NCBI RefSeq assembly: GCF_042682545.1
Contig: NZ_JBHUHQ010000040.1
Direction: 5' to 3' (one strand)
From: Ornithinibacillus salinisoli
GTDB lineage: Bacteria; Bacillota; Bacilli; Bacillales; Amphibacillaceae
DNA length: 64,000 bases
The position numbers and the translations under genes are program-made. Under the pieces are notes generated by a model that saw nothing but the letters and a program-made list of their open reading frames with translations, searched no databases and had not been told where the DNA came from. This document shows, piece after piece, positions 51,707 to 60,640 of this stretch; the stretch's first letter is position 1; each line of letters opens with the position of its first letter.

Positions 51707-52351
51707 TTGCCTCACTCCTGAATAAAATTATAGATGACATCGACTTTATTATTTTGATAGTTGTTGTGCTTTAAATACTATTCCACAAATATATTTCCAT
51801 TTAAGCATAAATAAGAAATTCTTATAAAGAAAAGCCTATCTGAACTTATTTGTCTTGGATAGGCTGGAATAAGCTAATGTATTGATAGACTTCATCATTA
51901 TCATTTTCATCATGACCCTATAATAGTTGCTAACAAGATTAAAAAAATGAAATTTTTAGTAGACCACTTCATTATATATGATGGATTGGAAACAATAATT
52001 GATAAGAAATTTGATTCAATCACGCTTTCGCAAACTATCTCACGTGGGATTTGCCCACTGGTTAACAGGCAGTGCGCAATCGATTTATACATCGGACTTT
52101 TTAAGTTATTTATCTATGGAAACCACGGATAACGGACATAATAATTGGAGCAGTTAATCCAGATGAAATTTACTCAGCTGAATATTTGTTGAATAGTTTT
52201 GGATTGGCGAGCATTGTAGTAGGCGGTAGAGTTGCTAGGAATGATTTGGGAATGCCTGTCTCTTTTAGTTCCCTTATTCACATGAATCATAATGTATTTC
52301 TTATGTAGCAAGGATGAAAAGTACCGTAAAGCAATAAGGGAGGAACGAATC
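51707..52351. other. Intergenic region with a decayed gene
   Basis: On the plus strand about 51947-52310 reads as worn coding sequence: KFLVDHFIIYDGLETIIDKK and SQTISRGICPLVNRQCAIDL, a frame break near 52130, then IIGAVNPDEIYSAEYLLNSF and GLASIVVGGRVARNDLGMPV. I cannot name the family. The NhaP-type gene starts just after. Confidence 0.35.
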
Positions 52352-53929
52352 GTGCATGATTTAGATTTACATCATATATTTGAACTCGGACTTATTTTAG
52401 TTATGATTGCAGCTGGCATTACGGCGATTGCAAAAAAGTTCAAACAGCCTTATCCCATTGCTTTAGTCATTGTTGGGGCAATCATTGGTCTTGTCAACAT
52501 TCCGGTATTGGAACCATTAAAGGACTTTATTACAGAAGGGGAAGTTTTCAATTTTGTCATTATTACGTTGTTCTTGCCTGCTCTATTGGGAGAAGCAGCA
52601 TTGAAGCTGCCCTTTTCACACTTAAATGATAATAAAAAACCTATTCTTACACTGGCATTTGGCGGAACTTTTTTATCTTTTATCATCATCGGTTTTTCTT
52701 CTACTTGGCTTTTACAGTTTTCACTCCCTGCCGCCTTTGTATTTGCAGCGATAATGAGTGCAACTGATCCGGTTAGTGTTTTGTCTATCTTTAAAAGCGT
52801 AGGTGTTAAAAAAAGGCTTGCTACTGTCATTGAAGGAGAAAGCTTGTTTAATGATGGACTAGCAGTTGTCTTATTTAACATATCGGCTTTTTCCTTAATC
52901 TCCTATATCGATCTTGGGCTTTTAGGAGCAGGTTATGGCATATGGGAATTTATTAAAGTAGTAGCATTAGGTCTGATAATCGGTGCTTTACTAGGCTATG
53001 GGTTCTCACATCTAACAAGATTTTTTGATGATTACCCATTGGAGATCATATTTAGTATCATTCTCTTTTACGGCTCCTTCTTACTTGCTGAAAGTGTTGA
53101 AGCATCCGGTGTAATTGCCGTTGTTGTTGCCGCACTTATATTTGGAAACTATGGTTCAAAAATCGGAATGAGCCCTGCAACCAAATTAAATATTAATAAT
53201 TTTTGGGATGTAGCAACACTGCTTGCAAATTCCCTCGTCTTCTTAATGGTGGGGTTGGAAATTACAAGAATCAACGTCGCAGAAAACTGGGGACTGATTT
53301 TTATCGCCATTTTAATCGTACTTATTGCCAGAAGCATTACGGTATATTGTAGCCTTTTTTTCATCAAGAATATCCCACTTTCCTGGAAGCATATACTCAA
53401 TTGGGGCGGTCTGAAGGGATCATTATCCATCGCTCTAGTACTTAGTCTTCCGAGAGATTTTGAAGGGCGGGAAGAAATCTTGCTCCTGGCTTTTAGTGTG
53501 GTATTGTTCTCCCTTGTTGTACAAGGCTTATCCATCAAACCACTTATTTCTTGGTTAGGCGTGAATAAAATAGAAAATGGCAATCAAGCGTATGAAGTAT
53601 TTATTGCACGTGCCCATCGATTTGAAACAGGTATTCAGGAAATCATAAATGTTAGAAAGAAATTATTTGTATCAGAAGTGGTATCAAAAGAGATTATCGA
53701 TGAATACGAAAAACAGCGTACGACATTGCACAATGATATAAAGGAGCTTTTCCATAACCATCCTGAACTAAAAGAAAAACAGAAAGTGGCACTATTGAAA
53801 CATTCATTATATGCGCAACACGAAGCAATTGACCATTTGTTAAGAGAAGAGATCATTTCCAGTGAAGTTGCGGAAAAAGAGCAGGACTTGATAACAAATA
53901 AAATTGTGGAGCTAGAGGATGATCATTAA
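52352..53929 (+). CDS. Cation:proton antiporter (NhaP/CPA1 type)
   Basis: A 525-residue antiporter with about 12 helices and a 110-residue cytosolic tail. The core shows FVFAAIMSATDPVSVLSIFK and TVIEGESLFNDGLAVVLFNI, the two aspartate-bearing motifs of CPA1 exchangers, and LNWGGLKGSLSIALVLSLP (WGGLRG motif). It exchanges Na+ or K+ for protons. The frame is open 20 codons further up, but GGGAGG eight bases before the GTG at 52352 decides the start. Monocistronic. Confidence 0.93.
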   Translation: MHDLDLHHIFELGLILVMIAAGITAIAKKFKQPYPIALVIVGAIIGLVNIPVLEPLKDFITEGEVFNFVIITLFLPALLGEAALKLPFSHLNDNKKPILTLAFGGTFLSFIIIGFSSTWLLQFSLPAAFVFAAIMSATDPVSVLSIFKSVGVKKRLATVIEGESLFNDGLAVVLFNISAFSLISYIDLGLLGAGYGIWEFIKVVALGLIIGALLGYGFSHLTRFFDDYPLEIIFSIILFYGSFLLAESVEASGVIAVVVAALIFGNYGSKIGMSPATKLNINNFWDVATLLANSLVFLMVGLEITRINVAENWGLIFIAILIVLIARSITVYCSLFFIKNIPLSWKHILNWGGLKGSLSIALVLSLPRDFEGREEILLLAFSVVLFSLVVQGLSIKPLISWLGVNKIENGNQAYEVFIARAHRFETGIQEIINVRKKLFVSEVVSKEIIDEYEKQRTTLHNDIKELFHNHPELKEKQKVALLKHSLYAQHEAIDHLLREEIISSEVAEKEQDLITNKIVELEDDH

Positions 53930-54084
53930 TATGGCATTATGGGGGAAATGGAAATTGTGAAATGAGAAATTCTTAATACCAGCCCCCCTGATCTGCCTCT
54001 AAATGAAGTTTCTAATTAAATATAGCCCAAATCCTAGCGTATCTCTGCCCCGCTTTAGTGCCTGTAAAATTTGCTCCAATCCAC

Positions 54085-54753
54085 TTAAGATTCCAACTGA
54101 TATTCTTTAATTCCTTCTACAATTGCAGAAGCAACGCGATTTTGAAATGTATCATTCAACATTTCACTCTCATCATTTGGATTCGTTAAATATCCTATCT
54201 CTAGCAAAACAGCTGGCATCTCCGTATCCTTAACAACAAAGAATTCTTCCTTTTTGACCCCACGATTTTTAAAACCAGTAGCTGCAACCACATGCTCATG
54301 CACGATCTTAGCAAACGAAAGGGAGTTCTTGTGATAATAAAATGTCTCTGTACCAGAAACATTACTATCCGTAAACGTGTTCCCGTGAATAGATATAAAT
54401 ACATCTGCATTTAAATCATTAGCAAACGTTGGCCTATACCGACTTTCTTGAGATATATAACTATCATCTGATCTTGTCATATAAACTTCCATATCTGTTT
54501 CTTGCTCCAATAGTTCCTTTACCTTCATAGATAAGCTTAATGTAAAGCTTTTTTCATATTGACCACTTGCACCTGTAGCTCCAACGTCTTTACCTCCATG
54601 CCCAGGGTCAATCACAACTTTATAGGTTGAATCTAAACTGTTGTTGTCTTTGGTTATCTTATCGTTCGTTTGATTATTATCCTCGCTATTACAAGCTGAA
54701 CAAAGCAGTATGAAAAGAATGATTACTGTAACATTATATATTTTATTTCCCAT
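54085..54753 (-). CDS. Lipoprotein N-acetylmuramoyl-L-alanine amidase (Amidase_3)
   Basis: A 222-residue cell-wall hydrolase. The signal peptide ends LFILLCSACNSED (lipobox), so it is lipid-anchored outside. The catalytic domain has the zinc ligands in VVIDPGHGGKDVGA (His), GQYEKSFTLSL (Glu) and DVFISIHGNTFTD (His), and the catalytic Glu in AVLLEIGYLTNPND. It cuts the amide bond between MurNAc and the stem peptide. It is downstream of the VanRS-like system but separated by a terminator. Confidence 0.93.
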   Translation of the reverse strand: MGNKIYNVTVIILFILLCSACNSEDNNQTNDKITKDNNSLDSTYKVVIDPGHGGKDVGATGASGQYEKSFTLSLSMKVKELLEQETDMEVYMTRSDDSYISQESRYRPTFANDLNADVFISIHGNTFTDSNVSGTETFYYHKNSLSFAKIVHEHVVAATGFKNRGVKKEEFFVVKDTEMPAVLLEIGYLTNPNDESEMLNDTFQNRVASAIVEGIKEYQLES

Positions 54754-54887
54754 ATTTTAACCTTCTCGCTTTCTCAATTTTAATTAGCGTTCAAGTTTTT
54801 TGTTTTATATTTTTCTACGTTATCCTACTAATAGATTTGCTCTACCACTTACACCCCTTTTTAAGTAATTCCATATAAAAACAAAAA

Positions 54888-54932
54888 ACACTTACTGACT
54901 TAGTACTTAAATCGTACCAATTCAGTAAGTGT
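54888..54932 (-). terminator. Terminator of the two-component operon
   Basis: On the minus strand an 11-bp stem (54922-54932 with 54888-54898) is followed by TTTTTTGTTTTT. It separates the kinase gene from the amidase gene. Confidence 0.8.
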
Positions 54933-54993
54933 AGTTCTTTCGTTTATTTAGATAAAAATCATACTTTTTTCTATAAAAATTCCTACAAAATTC

Positions 54994-56106
54994 TTACGAA
55001 GCTTCCGGTAAAAAAACCGTAAATCTAATGGTTTCGTTTTCACTAAAAACCGTTATAGAGCCTTGATGTTTTTCAACAATTTCCTTTGCAATAGCAAGCC
55101 CTAAGCCCGCACCCCCAGTATTCGTACCACGGGAGACATCAAGTCGATAGAACTGTTCAAAAATGCGGCTTTGCTTTTCCTGTGAAATGGTGTTCCCTCG
55201 ATTTTCAAAATGAACCACTACTCCGTCATCCTTTTTCTCCGCAACAATTTTAACTGTACAATTTTCAAAGCTGTAATTAATAGCATTGCGGATCAAATTA
55301 TCGAAGACCCGTTCCATTTTATTTACATCACATTTAATTTCAATATTTGGCTCCATTTGCAAGGAGCACTCAAGATTTTTGGTAGCTAGCATTGGCTGAA
55401 ATTCATATGTGATTTGTTCTAGCATCCTCGTTAAATTCACTCGAGATTGATCAAGTGATAATTGACTAAGGTTAAAGCGAGTAATCTCAAAAAATTCATT
55501 AATTAAATCCTCTAAACGCTCCGCTTTTTCTAAAGAAATGGACAAATATTTCTCGCGAAGTTTCTCGGATATTTCCTTCTCATCCCTTAACAAGGTTAAA
55601 TAACCGATGACTGAGGTAAGTGGTGTCTTTAGATCATGAGCAAGATAAACAATCAAATCACTTTTTCGCTGTTCCGCTTCTTTTGCAAATCGGGCGTTAC
55701 GAATAGCTTCTTGTTTCACCTGATTCATCTGATCTTCTACCTGTTTTAATTCTACTGGTAGATGAATCAGATTATCGTTTGTTTCCACCAGCTCATTACT
55801 CGCTTCAACAACGGTATCGATATATCGAAGCGTCTTTTTCCAGTGTAAAAGGAAAATGAGAATGAACCCGATTACCCAGCATGTTAATAGAATGGGGACT
55901 TTATTGATATCTATTTGATGAAGTATTCCATATAGGAAGTCACCTTCATACCATGTAAACCTAGTTATGATGTAAGTAGCTGTTAAAAAAACAATGCCTA
56001 ATATTACCGTAAACAGGACTAATGAGATAAACATGCGTGTAAAAATTACCTTTGTTAACTCTCGCCCTGAGGGACTATTCTTTTCCTTACTCAATCGTGT
56101 ATCCAA
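54994..56106 (-). CDS. VanS-like sensor histidine kinase
   Basis: A 370-residue kinase with two membrane helices (about 25-50 and 72-90) and a very short outer loop (about 20 residues). The HisKA box is LAHDLKTPLTSVIGYLTLLR, N box NLIRNAINYS, and G2 box NTGGAGLGLAIAKEIVEKH. The ENRGNTIS segment stands at the G1 box, as in VanS-type kinases. The short sensor suggests intramembrane sensing. It overlaps the response-regulator gene by 20 bases; the start may be the TTG at 56106 or the TTG four codons later. Confidence 0.9.
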   Translation of the reverse strand: MDTRLSKEKNSPSGRELTKVIFTRMFISLVLFTVILGIVFLTATYIITRFTWYEGDFLYGILHQIDINKVPILLTCWVIGFILIFLLHWKKTLRYIDTVVEASNELVETNDNLIHLPVELKQVEDQMNQVKQEAIRNARFAKEAEQRKSDLIVYLAHDLKTPLTSVIGYLTLLRDEKEISEKLREKYLSISLEKAERLEDLINEFFEITRFNLSQLSLDQSRVNLTRMLEQITYEFQPMLATKNLECSLQMEPNIEIKCDVNKMERVFDNLIRNAINYSFENCTVKIVAEKKDDGVVVHFENRGNTISQEKQSRIFEQFYRLDVSRGTNTGGAGLGLAIAKEIVEKHQGSITVFSENETIRFTVFLPEAS

Positions 56107-56794
56107 CCCCCCACACCGTTTTAATAAACTTCGGATTCCTAGATGGTTCGTTCATTTTTTCTCGTAGCCTTCTAATATGAGCCATCACTGTGTTATTGTT
56201 ATCTATATATTTTTCGCCCCATACAGCTTCAAAAAGATCTTCTGAGGAAACGACCTTCCCTCTATTTTCACACAAATACCATAAAATCGAAAACTCAATA
56301 GGAGTCAAAGATATCTGTTTTCCATACAGCGTACATTTACGCGTGTCACTATTAATCGTTAGTCCAGCGAAATCATATTCTTTTATATGATCTAAATGTA
56401 CTTCATCCATAGAATCATTGACATTGTAACGCTTATAACGTCTCAACTGTGCCTTAGCCCGTGCCACCATTTCAAGCGGATTGAATGGCTTCGTAATATA
56501 ATCATCAGCACCAAGCGTAAGACCATTAATCTTGTCCATGTCTTCCACCTTAGCTGTTAACATGATAACTGGATAATTATAATTCTCCCGTATTTTTTGG
56601 CATATCGAAAACCCATTAACATCCGGAAGCATTATATCCAGTATAGCGAGATCATATTGATTAACCGTTATACTTTCCAGTGCTTCTTTTCCTGAGTGTA
56701 TTACCGTAACTGTGTATCCTTCGTTCGAAAGATATAACTTTACTAAGTCTGCAATTTCCTTTTCATCATCCACCACTAAAATATTTGTACTCAT
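56087..56794 (-). CDS. VanR-like response regulator (OmpR family)
   Basis: A 235-residue regulator. The receiver has ILVVDDEKEIADLVKLYLSN, the phosphoacceptor in YDLAILDIMLPDVNGFSICQ and DDYITKPFNPLEMVARAKAQ. The winged helix is LTPIEFSILWYLCENRGKVV and NNTVMAHIRRLREKMNEP. AAAGGTGAG precedes the ATG at 56794. It is coupled to the kinase. No vanHAX-type genes are nearby, so it may regulate envelope genes, perhaps the amidase or antiporter. Confidence 0.92.
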   Translation of the reverse strand: MSTNILVVDDEKEIADLVKLYLSNEGYTVTVIHSGKEALESITVNQYDLAILDIMLPDVNGFSICQKIRENYNYPVIMLTAKVEDMDKINGLTLGADDYITKPFNPLEMVARAKAQLRRYKRYNVNDSMDEVHLDHIKEYDFAGLTINSDTRKCTLYGKQISLTPIEFSILWYLCENRGKVVSSEDLFEAVWGEKYIDNNNTVMAHIRRLREKMNEPSRNPKFIKTVWGVGYTIE

Positions 56795-56971
56795 CCTACT
56801 CACCTTTTATATTAAATACTCATACAAAGCAAACCGAAAAATTCCTCCATATTATACGTGGATTATAACATAATATTATGGAATGTAATGTGAAATCGGA
56901 CATTCTCCTTAAAAAACGGGGTTAGGCCTTAACATCGGCAATCCCATGAGTTTGGCTAAATTTCTTACCTC

Positions 56972-57508
56972 TTATATTAACTCTGGCACATAAATCTTTC
57001 TCAAAGGAACTAGCGCCTTTACCGTACCTGGCATCTCCTCATACCACTCCACAACCATTCGTATTAGTTCATCTAGGTCGATAATCCGAACAGAAGCTTG
57101 ACTGGCAACACTTAACGCATTCGGTGTAAAGCCACTAGTGGATATAAAGAGACTCCTAGCATCCAATGGATTGGCACCTATTAATTGTTGGACTTCCTTA
57201 GAAGCCACTTTCTTTTTCCTATGCTTAACTTGTACCTTTATCATTGGTTTTTCCATTCCCAAGGCATCATTATAAGCTAATACATCTACTCCACCATCGG
57301 GACCCTTACCCCTATCTTCCGCATGAAAGCCCATTGCAACTAGTAATCCTGCTACTAGTTTTTGCATTTCCCATGGGTCTAGATCTTCAATATTATCTTT
57401 TATAACATTTAAGACTACATCCTCCTCCCTGAGTATGTATCTCAACAATTCTCTACGATCTTCTATTAAAGTCATCCAATACTGCCTAATTAGTAACCCT
57501 CCTCTCAT
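56972..57508 (-). CDS. Mrr-type restriction endonuclease, short form
   Basis: A 178-residue protein that is mostly the Mrr catalytic domain of the PD-(D/E)xK fold. GKGPDGGVDVLAYNDALG holds the catalytic Asp and MIKVQVKHRKKKVASKEVQQ the QxK motif; SLFISTSGFTPNAL follows. Mrr proteins cut methylated DNA and are usually near 300 residues with an N-terminal winged-helix or EVE-like domain, absent here. Upstream DNA shows no such domain. It may be a natural short form or a truncation. The start is uncertain: GGAGGG lies inside the annotated 5' end, and the next ATG is 11 codons in. Confidence 0.75.
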   Translation of the reverse strand: MRGGLLIRQYWMTLIEDRRELLRYILREEDVVLNVIKDNIEDLDPWEMQKLVAGLLVAMGFHAEDRGKGPDGGVDVLAYNDALGMEKPMIKVQVKHRKKKVASKEVQQLIGANPLDARSLFISTSGFTPNALSVASQASVRIIDLDELIRMVVEWYEEMPGTVKALVPLRKIYVPELI

Positions 57509-57530
57509 TTAAAATTTGTTTTGTTATGTC

Positions 57531-57632
57531 TAGAGATTGTACAATATCACCCGAATTGTATTTTTCCAACATGTGCTTGTCCGTTTGCCCCTCCGCCTGC
57601 TGGTTCATGGTGTAGTCCATCGTTCCTTTCAC
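57531..57632 (-). CDS. Possible 33-residue peptide (phage-type)
   Basis: GAGGTGG eight bases before a GTG, then MKGTMDYTMNQQAEGQTDKH and a short tail to TAG. Composition and position beside a broken phage-type sigma gene suggest prophage debris. The exact 3' end depends on one base reading. Confidence 0.25.
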
Positions 57633-57719
57633 ATCTTTTCCACCTCATTCATCATACCTTCTAAAACAATCCTCCTTCATTTATATAATCGTTTCATTTG
57701 ATAAAAAGGTGGCATATTA

Positions 57720-57881
57720 CTACCATTCGGGTGTCATTCTAGTAGCCACGGTAAAATCCTCGATCCATGCAGCCTTATTATCAATATGTGACAATGTATG
57801 CTTAAAATTGCCGAAGATGAGGATAACGTCTTCCTCTCCATCAGATCCTAAAATGCATTAAAATTCTTTAATATAACTCAT
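57720..57881 (-). pseudogene. Small phage-type gene with internal stop
   Basis: AAAGGAAG precedes ATG at 57881 (MSYIKEF), then TAA at codon 8. In the same frame the reading continues as GSDGEEDVILIFGNFKHTL and NKAAWIEDFTVATRMTPEW to TAG. A nonsense change in a small phage-like gene is the simplest view. Family not recognised. Confidence 0.45.
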
Positions 57882-57980
57882 CTATGTATCTTCCTTTCTA
57901 TTAAATAGATGGGGATAATCCCCCAAATCTATTATTTATAAACCTACATAATTATCGAGTATCCCAGAAGCCCGCAATTT

Positions 57981-58474
57981 CTATTTAGCCTCTCTCGACC
58001 AGCTCTTTATTGCATCAACACATACTCCCTCTAGCTCAGCAATCTCCTTCTGCAACAACTCTTGAATGAAGTAATAGTCTACCCACTTCCTGATTAGGGC
58101 TTAGAATCTTCTTTACTTTCTCCCACACCACTGTATCTGCTACCTCAATATCCTTAGGTGTTATAAGAGGCACGCTACTAGTCGTAGATTGATTGCAATC
58201 CTGCATATCAATGCTCTTTTTTTGAGCATAAGTTTCATTGATTTTCTGTATTCTAGCTCTACTTCGAATCATATCAATCAATCGATTCCGAATCACAAAA
58301 TTGAAGTAAGTTGAAAGTGGAATCTGGTTGATAGTTTTTATAAGCAAGCCACATTGCATAAAGCCCCTCTACATAAAACTCGTTATACGGATCTCTACGC
58401 AGCTTATGAATGTGATAGTGTATTCGATTTTCATTTTGTTTAAATATTTCTTCATACGTGCATTTATTATCCAT
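57981..58474 (-). pseudogene. Frameshifted phage-type sigma-70-like gene
   Basis: Three frames join into one protein. ATG at 58474 gives CTYEEIFKQNENRIHYHIHK and GLYAMWLAYKNYQPDSTF (region 2). A shift near 58320 gives STYFNFVIRNRLIDMIRSRA. A second shift near 58095 gives KWVDYYFIQELLQKEIAELE and DAIKSWSREAK to TAG at 57981 (region 4 helix-turn-helix). Both halves match phage-type sigma factors of bacilli. Two frameshifts make it non-functional. Confidence 0.7.
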
Positions 58475-58781
58475 CTAACATTCTCCTACCTGAATTATTT
58501 GTACCGGCAACAAAAGAATAAATGGAGTAATAGAAATTGTCACATCGCCTAACTATGGGAGATATCAATGCAAAATTGAATTATCTCTTAGGAAAATTCA
58601 TTTTTGCTGAAAAAATGAAGCTACAAATTCAATTTCGGGAGGGGGTATGAAAGTTAAGTAGTATTTTATTAAAAAATTAAAAACCCATTAAATAATTCCA
58701 TAATTTGTAAAAATACATACGTTCGTTTGTGGTCTAATCGTTTATCTCCTACGAAAATGAGTACAAAAAGGACGTGCCCTG

Positions 58782-59048
58782 GTGGAAAAAGAGCAGCTGC
58801 AATTAATATCTCATATTTTTGGAAATGAACTTAGAAAAATTCGTGATATTGAAAAAGATGTCACTCAAGAGCGATTCGCTCAAGATACCGGGATTGGCCC
58901 TGAGCATATTGGCGAGATAGAGAGAGGTTCAAGATTACCACGTATTGAGACCTTATTGAGGTTACGGCATGCTGGGGTAGATATTAATCTTATATTCGAT
59001 CAGATTATTCAAGAGTTGGATAATAATGGTTTTGATTTAACAAAGTAA
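58782..59048 (+). CDS. XRE-family helix-turn-helix protein
   Basis: An 88-residue DNA-binding protein, little more than a Cro/C1 helix-turn-helix: ELRKIRDIEKDVTQERFAQD, TGIGPEHIGEIERGSRLPRI and ETLLRLRHAGVDINLIFD. The GTG start has AAAGGA about 11 bases upstream. It stands 40 bases before the comK-like gene on the same strand and may be co-transcribed with it. Nearby broken phage genes suggest a prophage origin. Confidence 0.85.
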   Translation: MEKEQLQLISHIFGNELRKIRDIEKDVTQERFAQDTGIGPEHIGEIERGSRLPRIETLLRLRHAGVDINLIFDQIIQELDNNGFDLTK

Positions 59049-59088
59049 CCCAGCAAAATACTAGCTTTTAAGAAGGAAGTTCTATCAT

Positions 59089-59559
59089 ATGAGTAGTTTA
59101 GTAATGTCTCATTATGAAATAAACGAACAAACAATGGCTCTAATCCCCGCTAACTATACTGACTATCAGACTATCGCAATGGAAACAGATAAAAAACTAT
59201 ACATAAAGAAAACCCCTTTTCAAATAATCGAAAGAGGTTGTTTGAATAACTTTAGTTCTTTTGAAGGCAGAAGAAATTCAGTTAACTATCTAACTGGTTT
59301 TAAGAGGAAAGCACCTATACCAATAAGTGTATACCGAAATATTTACGCCTTCCCCACTCACGCTTTGAAGGACTGGGATTGTTGTTGGATATTCTATCAT
59401 CATGTAGAGAGTGTTGTGAAAGTTAAATCTAATCATTCCGTGATTTTGCTTAAAAATGGGACTCAAGTGTCTATTGATATACCTAGGTTAGAGTTGTTAA
59501 AGCAAATGGAAAGGACAAGTTATATTTTATTCATTTCAAGAGATGGTCTTAGGAGCTAA
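59089..59559 (+). CDS. comK: ComK-family competence transcription factor (short)
   Basis: A 156-residue ComK homologue. Conserved blocks are YEINEQTMALIPANYTDYQT, KTPFQIIERGCLNNFSSFEG with the RR of RRNSVNYLTGFKRKAPIPIS, and NIYAFPTHALKDWDCCWIFY. ComK activates the genes for DNA uptake by binding A/T-rich boxes as a tetramer. The protein is shorter than B. subtilis ComK (192 residues): it lacks most of the C-terminal tail that MecA recognises for ClpCP degradation. The ATG has AAGGAAG upstream. It overlaps the next, convergent gene by 24 bases. Confidence 0.88.
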   Translation: MSSLVMSHYEINEQTMALIPANYTDYQTIAMETDKKLYIKKTPFQIIERGCLNNFSSFEGRRNSVNYLTGFKRKAPIPISVYRNIYAFPTHALKDWDCCWIFYHHVESVVKVKSNHSVILLKNGTQVSIDIPRLELLKQMERTSYILFISRDGLRS

Positions 59560-59757
59560 TTCACTAAAGAAGGTGTAACATTCCATTATTTCCTTGTAGG
59601 TACCTTTATCTTTGATAGTATAGATGGTATCTGGACTGTAGCACTTCTGGTGTATAACGGTATATAAGTCGTCTAAGAAAACCTGATCTTTCATTTTGTA
59701 TAGTCTATTACATTTCGGGCATCGTATTCGGTCGAAATCGTGGTTCATTTTTATCAC
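59536..59757 (-). CDS. Small zinc-ribbon-like protein
   Basis: A 73-residue protein with RCPKCNRLYKMKDQVFLDDL and a later HQKCYSPD, which give CxxC and a third cysteine with histidine, so a small zinc site is likely. Such short proteins are frequent in phage-derived regions of bacilli. Its 3' end overlaps the end of comK. Confidence 0.5.
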   Translation of the reverse strand: MIKMNHDFDRIRCPKCNRLYKMKDQVFLDDLYTVIHQKCYSPDTIYTIKDKGTYKEIMECYTFFSELAPKTIS

Positions 59758-60469
59758 TCCGATTAATCTAATTTTCTTATTAATTCAACATAATCTTTGT
59801 TTTTCCTGCTAGTTGACTATAGAATTTCAGTTTCTTTTTTAATAGCCTTAAGATATAGGATTTGGGTTAATGGTATTAACTCGGTTAAACAATAATTTAT
59901 ATGCCTACTTATTTATGTATGGTGAGATTCGTGAGTATTTCGGACATAATGAGCCACTAGTACGAAGTTTAGAGCCACTGAATGCGGACATCTGTGCCAG
60001 TAAGTAGGGGAACAGATCCACTATCATTATATATACAAATACCTTATTAAACAGTGATAGGAACAATCTATTGCCAAAAGTAGTGCAAATTTGGTAGTCC
60101 GCCCTCATTGACTTAACTTTTATCCGTATTGTGGTACTGTTGCAGGCGTGGCAAAATTAACGCCTAAGAGGCACACCTGCTATAAAAGGATAACGGACAA
60201 ATCGATTCTAAGCAATCACTGGTGGGGCCCTGCCCCCTTCCACCGCCTGCTAAGAACCGGACGTTACAGTCAATGGTAAACAGCTCTGCTGTGTGGCTAT
60301 GGCTCTATTCTATAAATGAGTAGTTCTACTAGTGGTTTGCAGTACCGCAATTGATGGCTCTTTTTTCCGCAATGATCGTCTCAAAACTCCGCATAAGTGA
60401 CTCAATTTACTGTATCAATTGAAAGGTAGCAGTTTTACATTCTGCCAATAATATATTTAGTGCATAGAA
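59758..60469. mobile_element. Non-coding debris of mobile-element ends
   Basis: About 700 bases without genes. Two stretches carry repeated IS-end-like words: 59940-60000 (TAATGAGCCACT, TTTAGAGCCACT, AATGCGGACAT) and, on the opposite strand, 60350-60415 (TTATGCGGAGTTTTGAG, TTGCGGAAAAAAGAGCC). The part between, read on the minus strand (60190-60300), contains GTCCGGTTCTTAGCAGGCGG, which recalls the 3' part of class C group II introns. All of this is degenerate and the assignment is tentative. Confidence 0.35.
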
Positions 60470-60499
60470 AAAGGATGGGTGTTATAACACCCATCCTTT
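60470..60499. terminator. Perfect 30-bp palindromic terminator
   Basis: A 15-bp arm starting AAAGGATGGG pairs with its exact complement with no mismatch. On the minus strand it is followed by TTTTTC, so it ends the type I restriction-modification transcript. Confidence 0.75.
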
Positions 60500-60640
60500 A
60501 TTATTTCTGCTCAATTTGATACGTGCCTAAACCCATTGATGCCCAAAGGATTCAGACTCTTCACAATGATGATTACAACTGACCTCAGACCTGATTGGCA
60601 ACAATATTAGATGCAAATCGGAGTTTTGCAATTCATAAAA

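Noticed and set aside
52450..52881. Minus-strand frame opposite the NhaP-type gene
   Set aside because: Shadow frame; all transporter motifs are on the plus strand.
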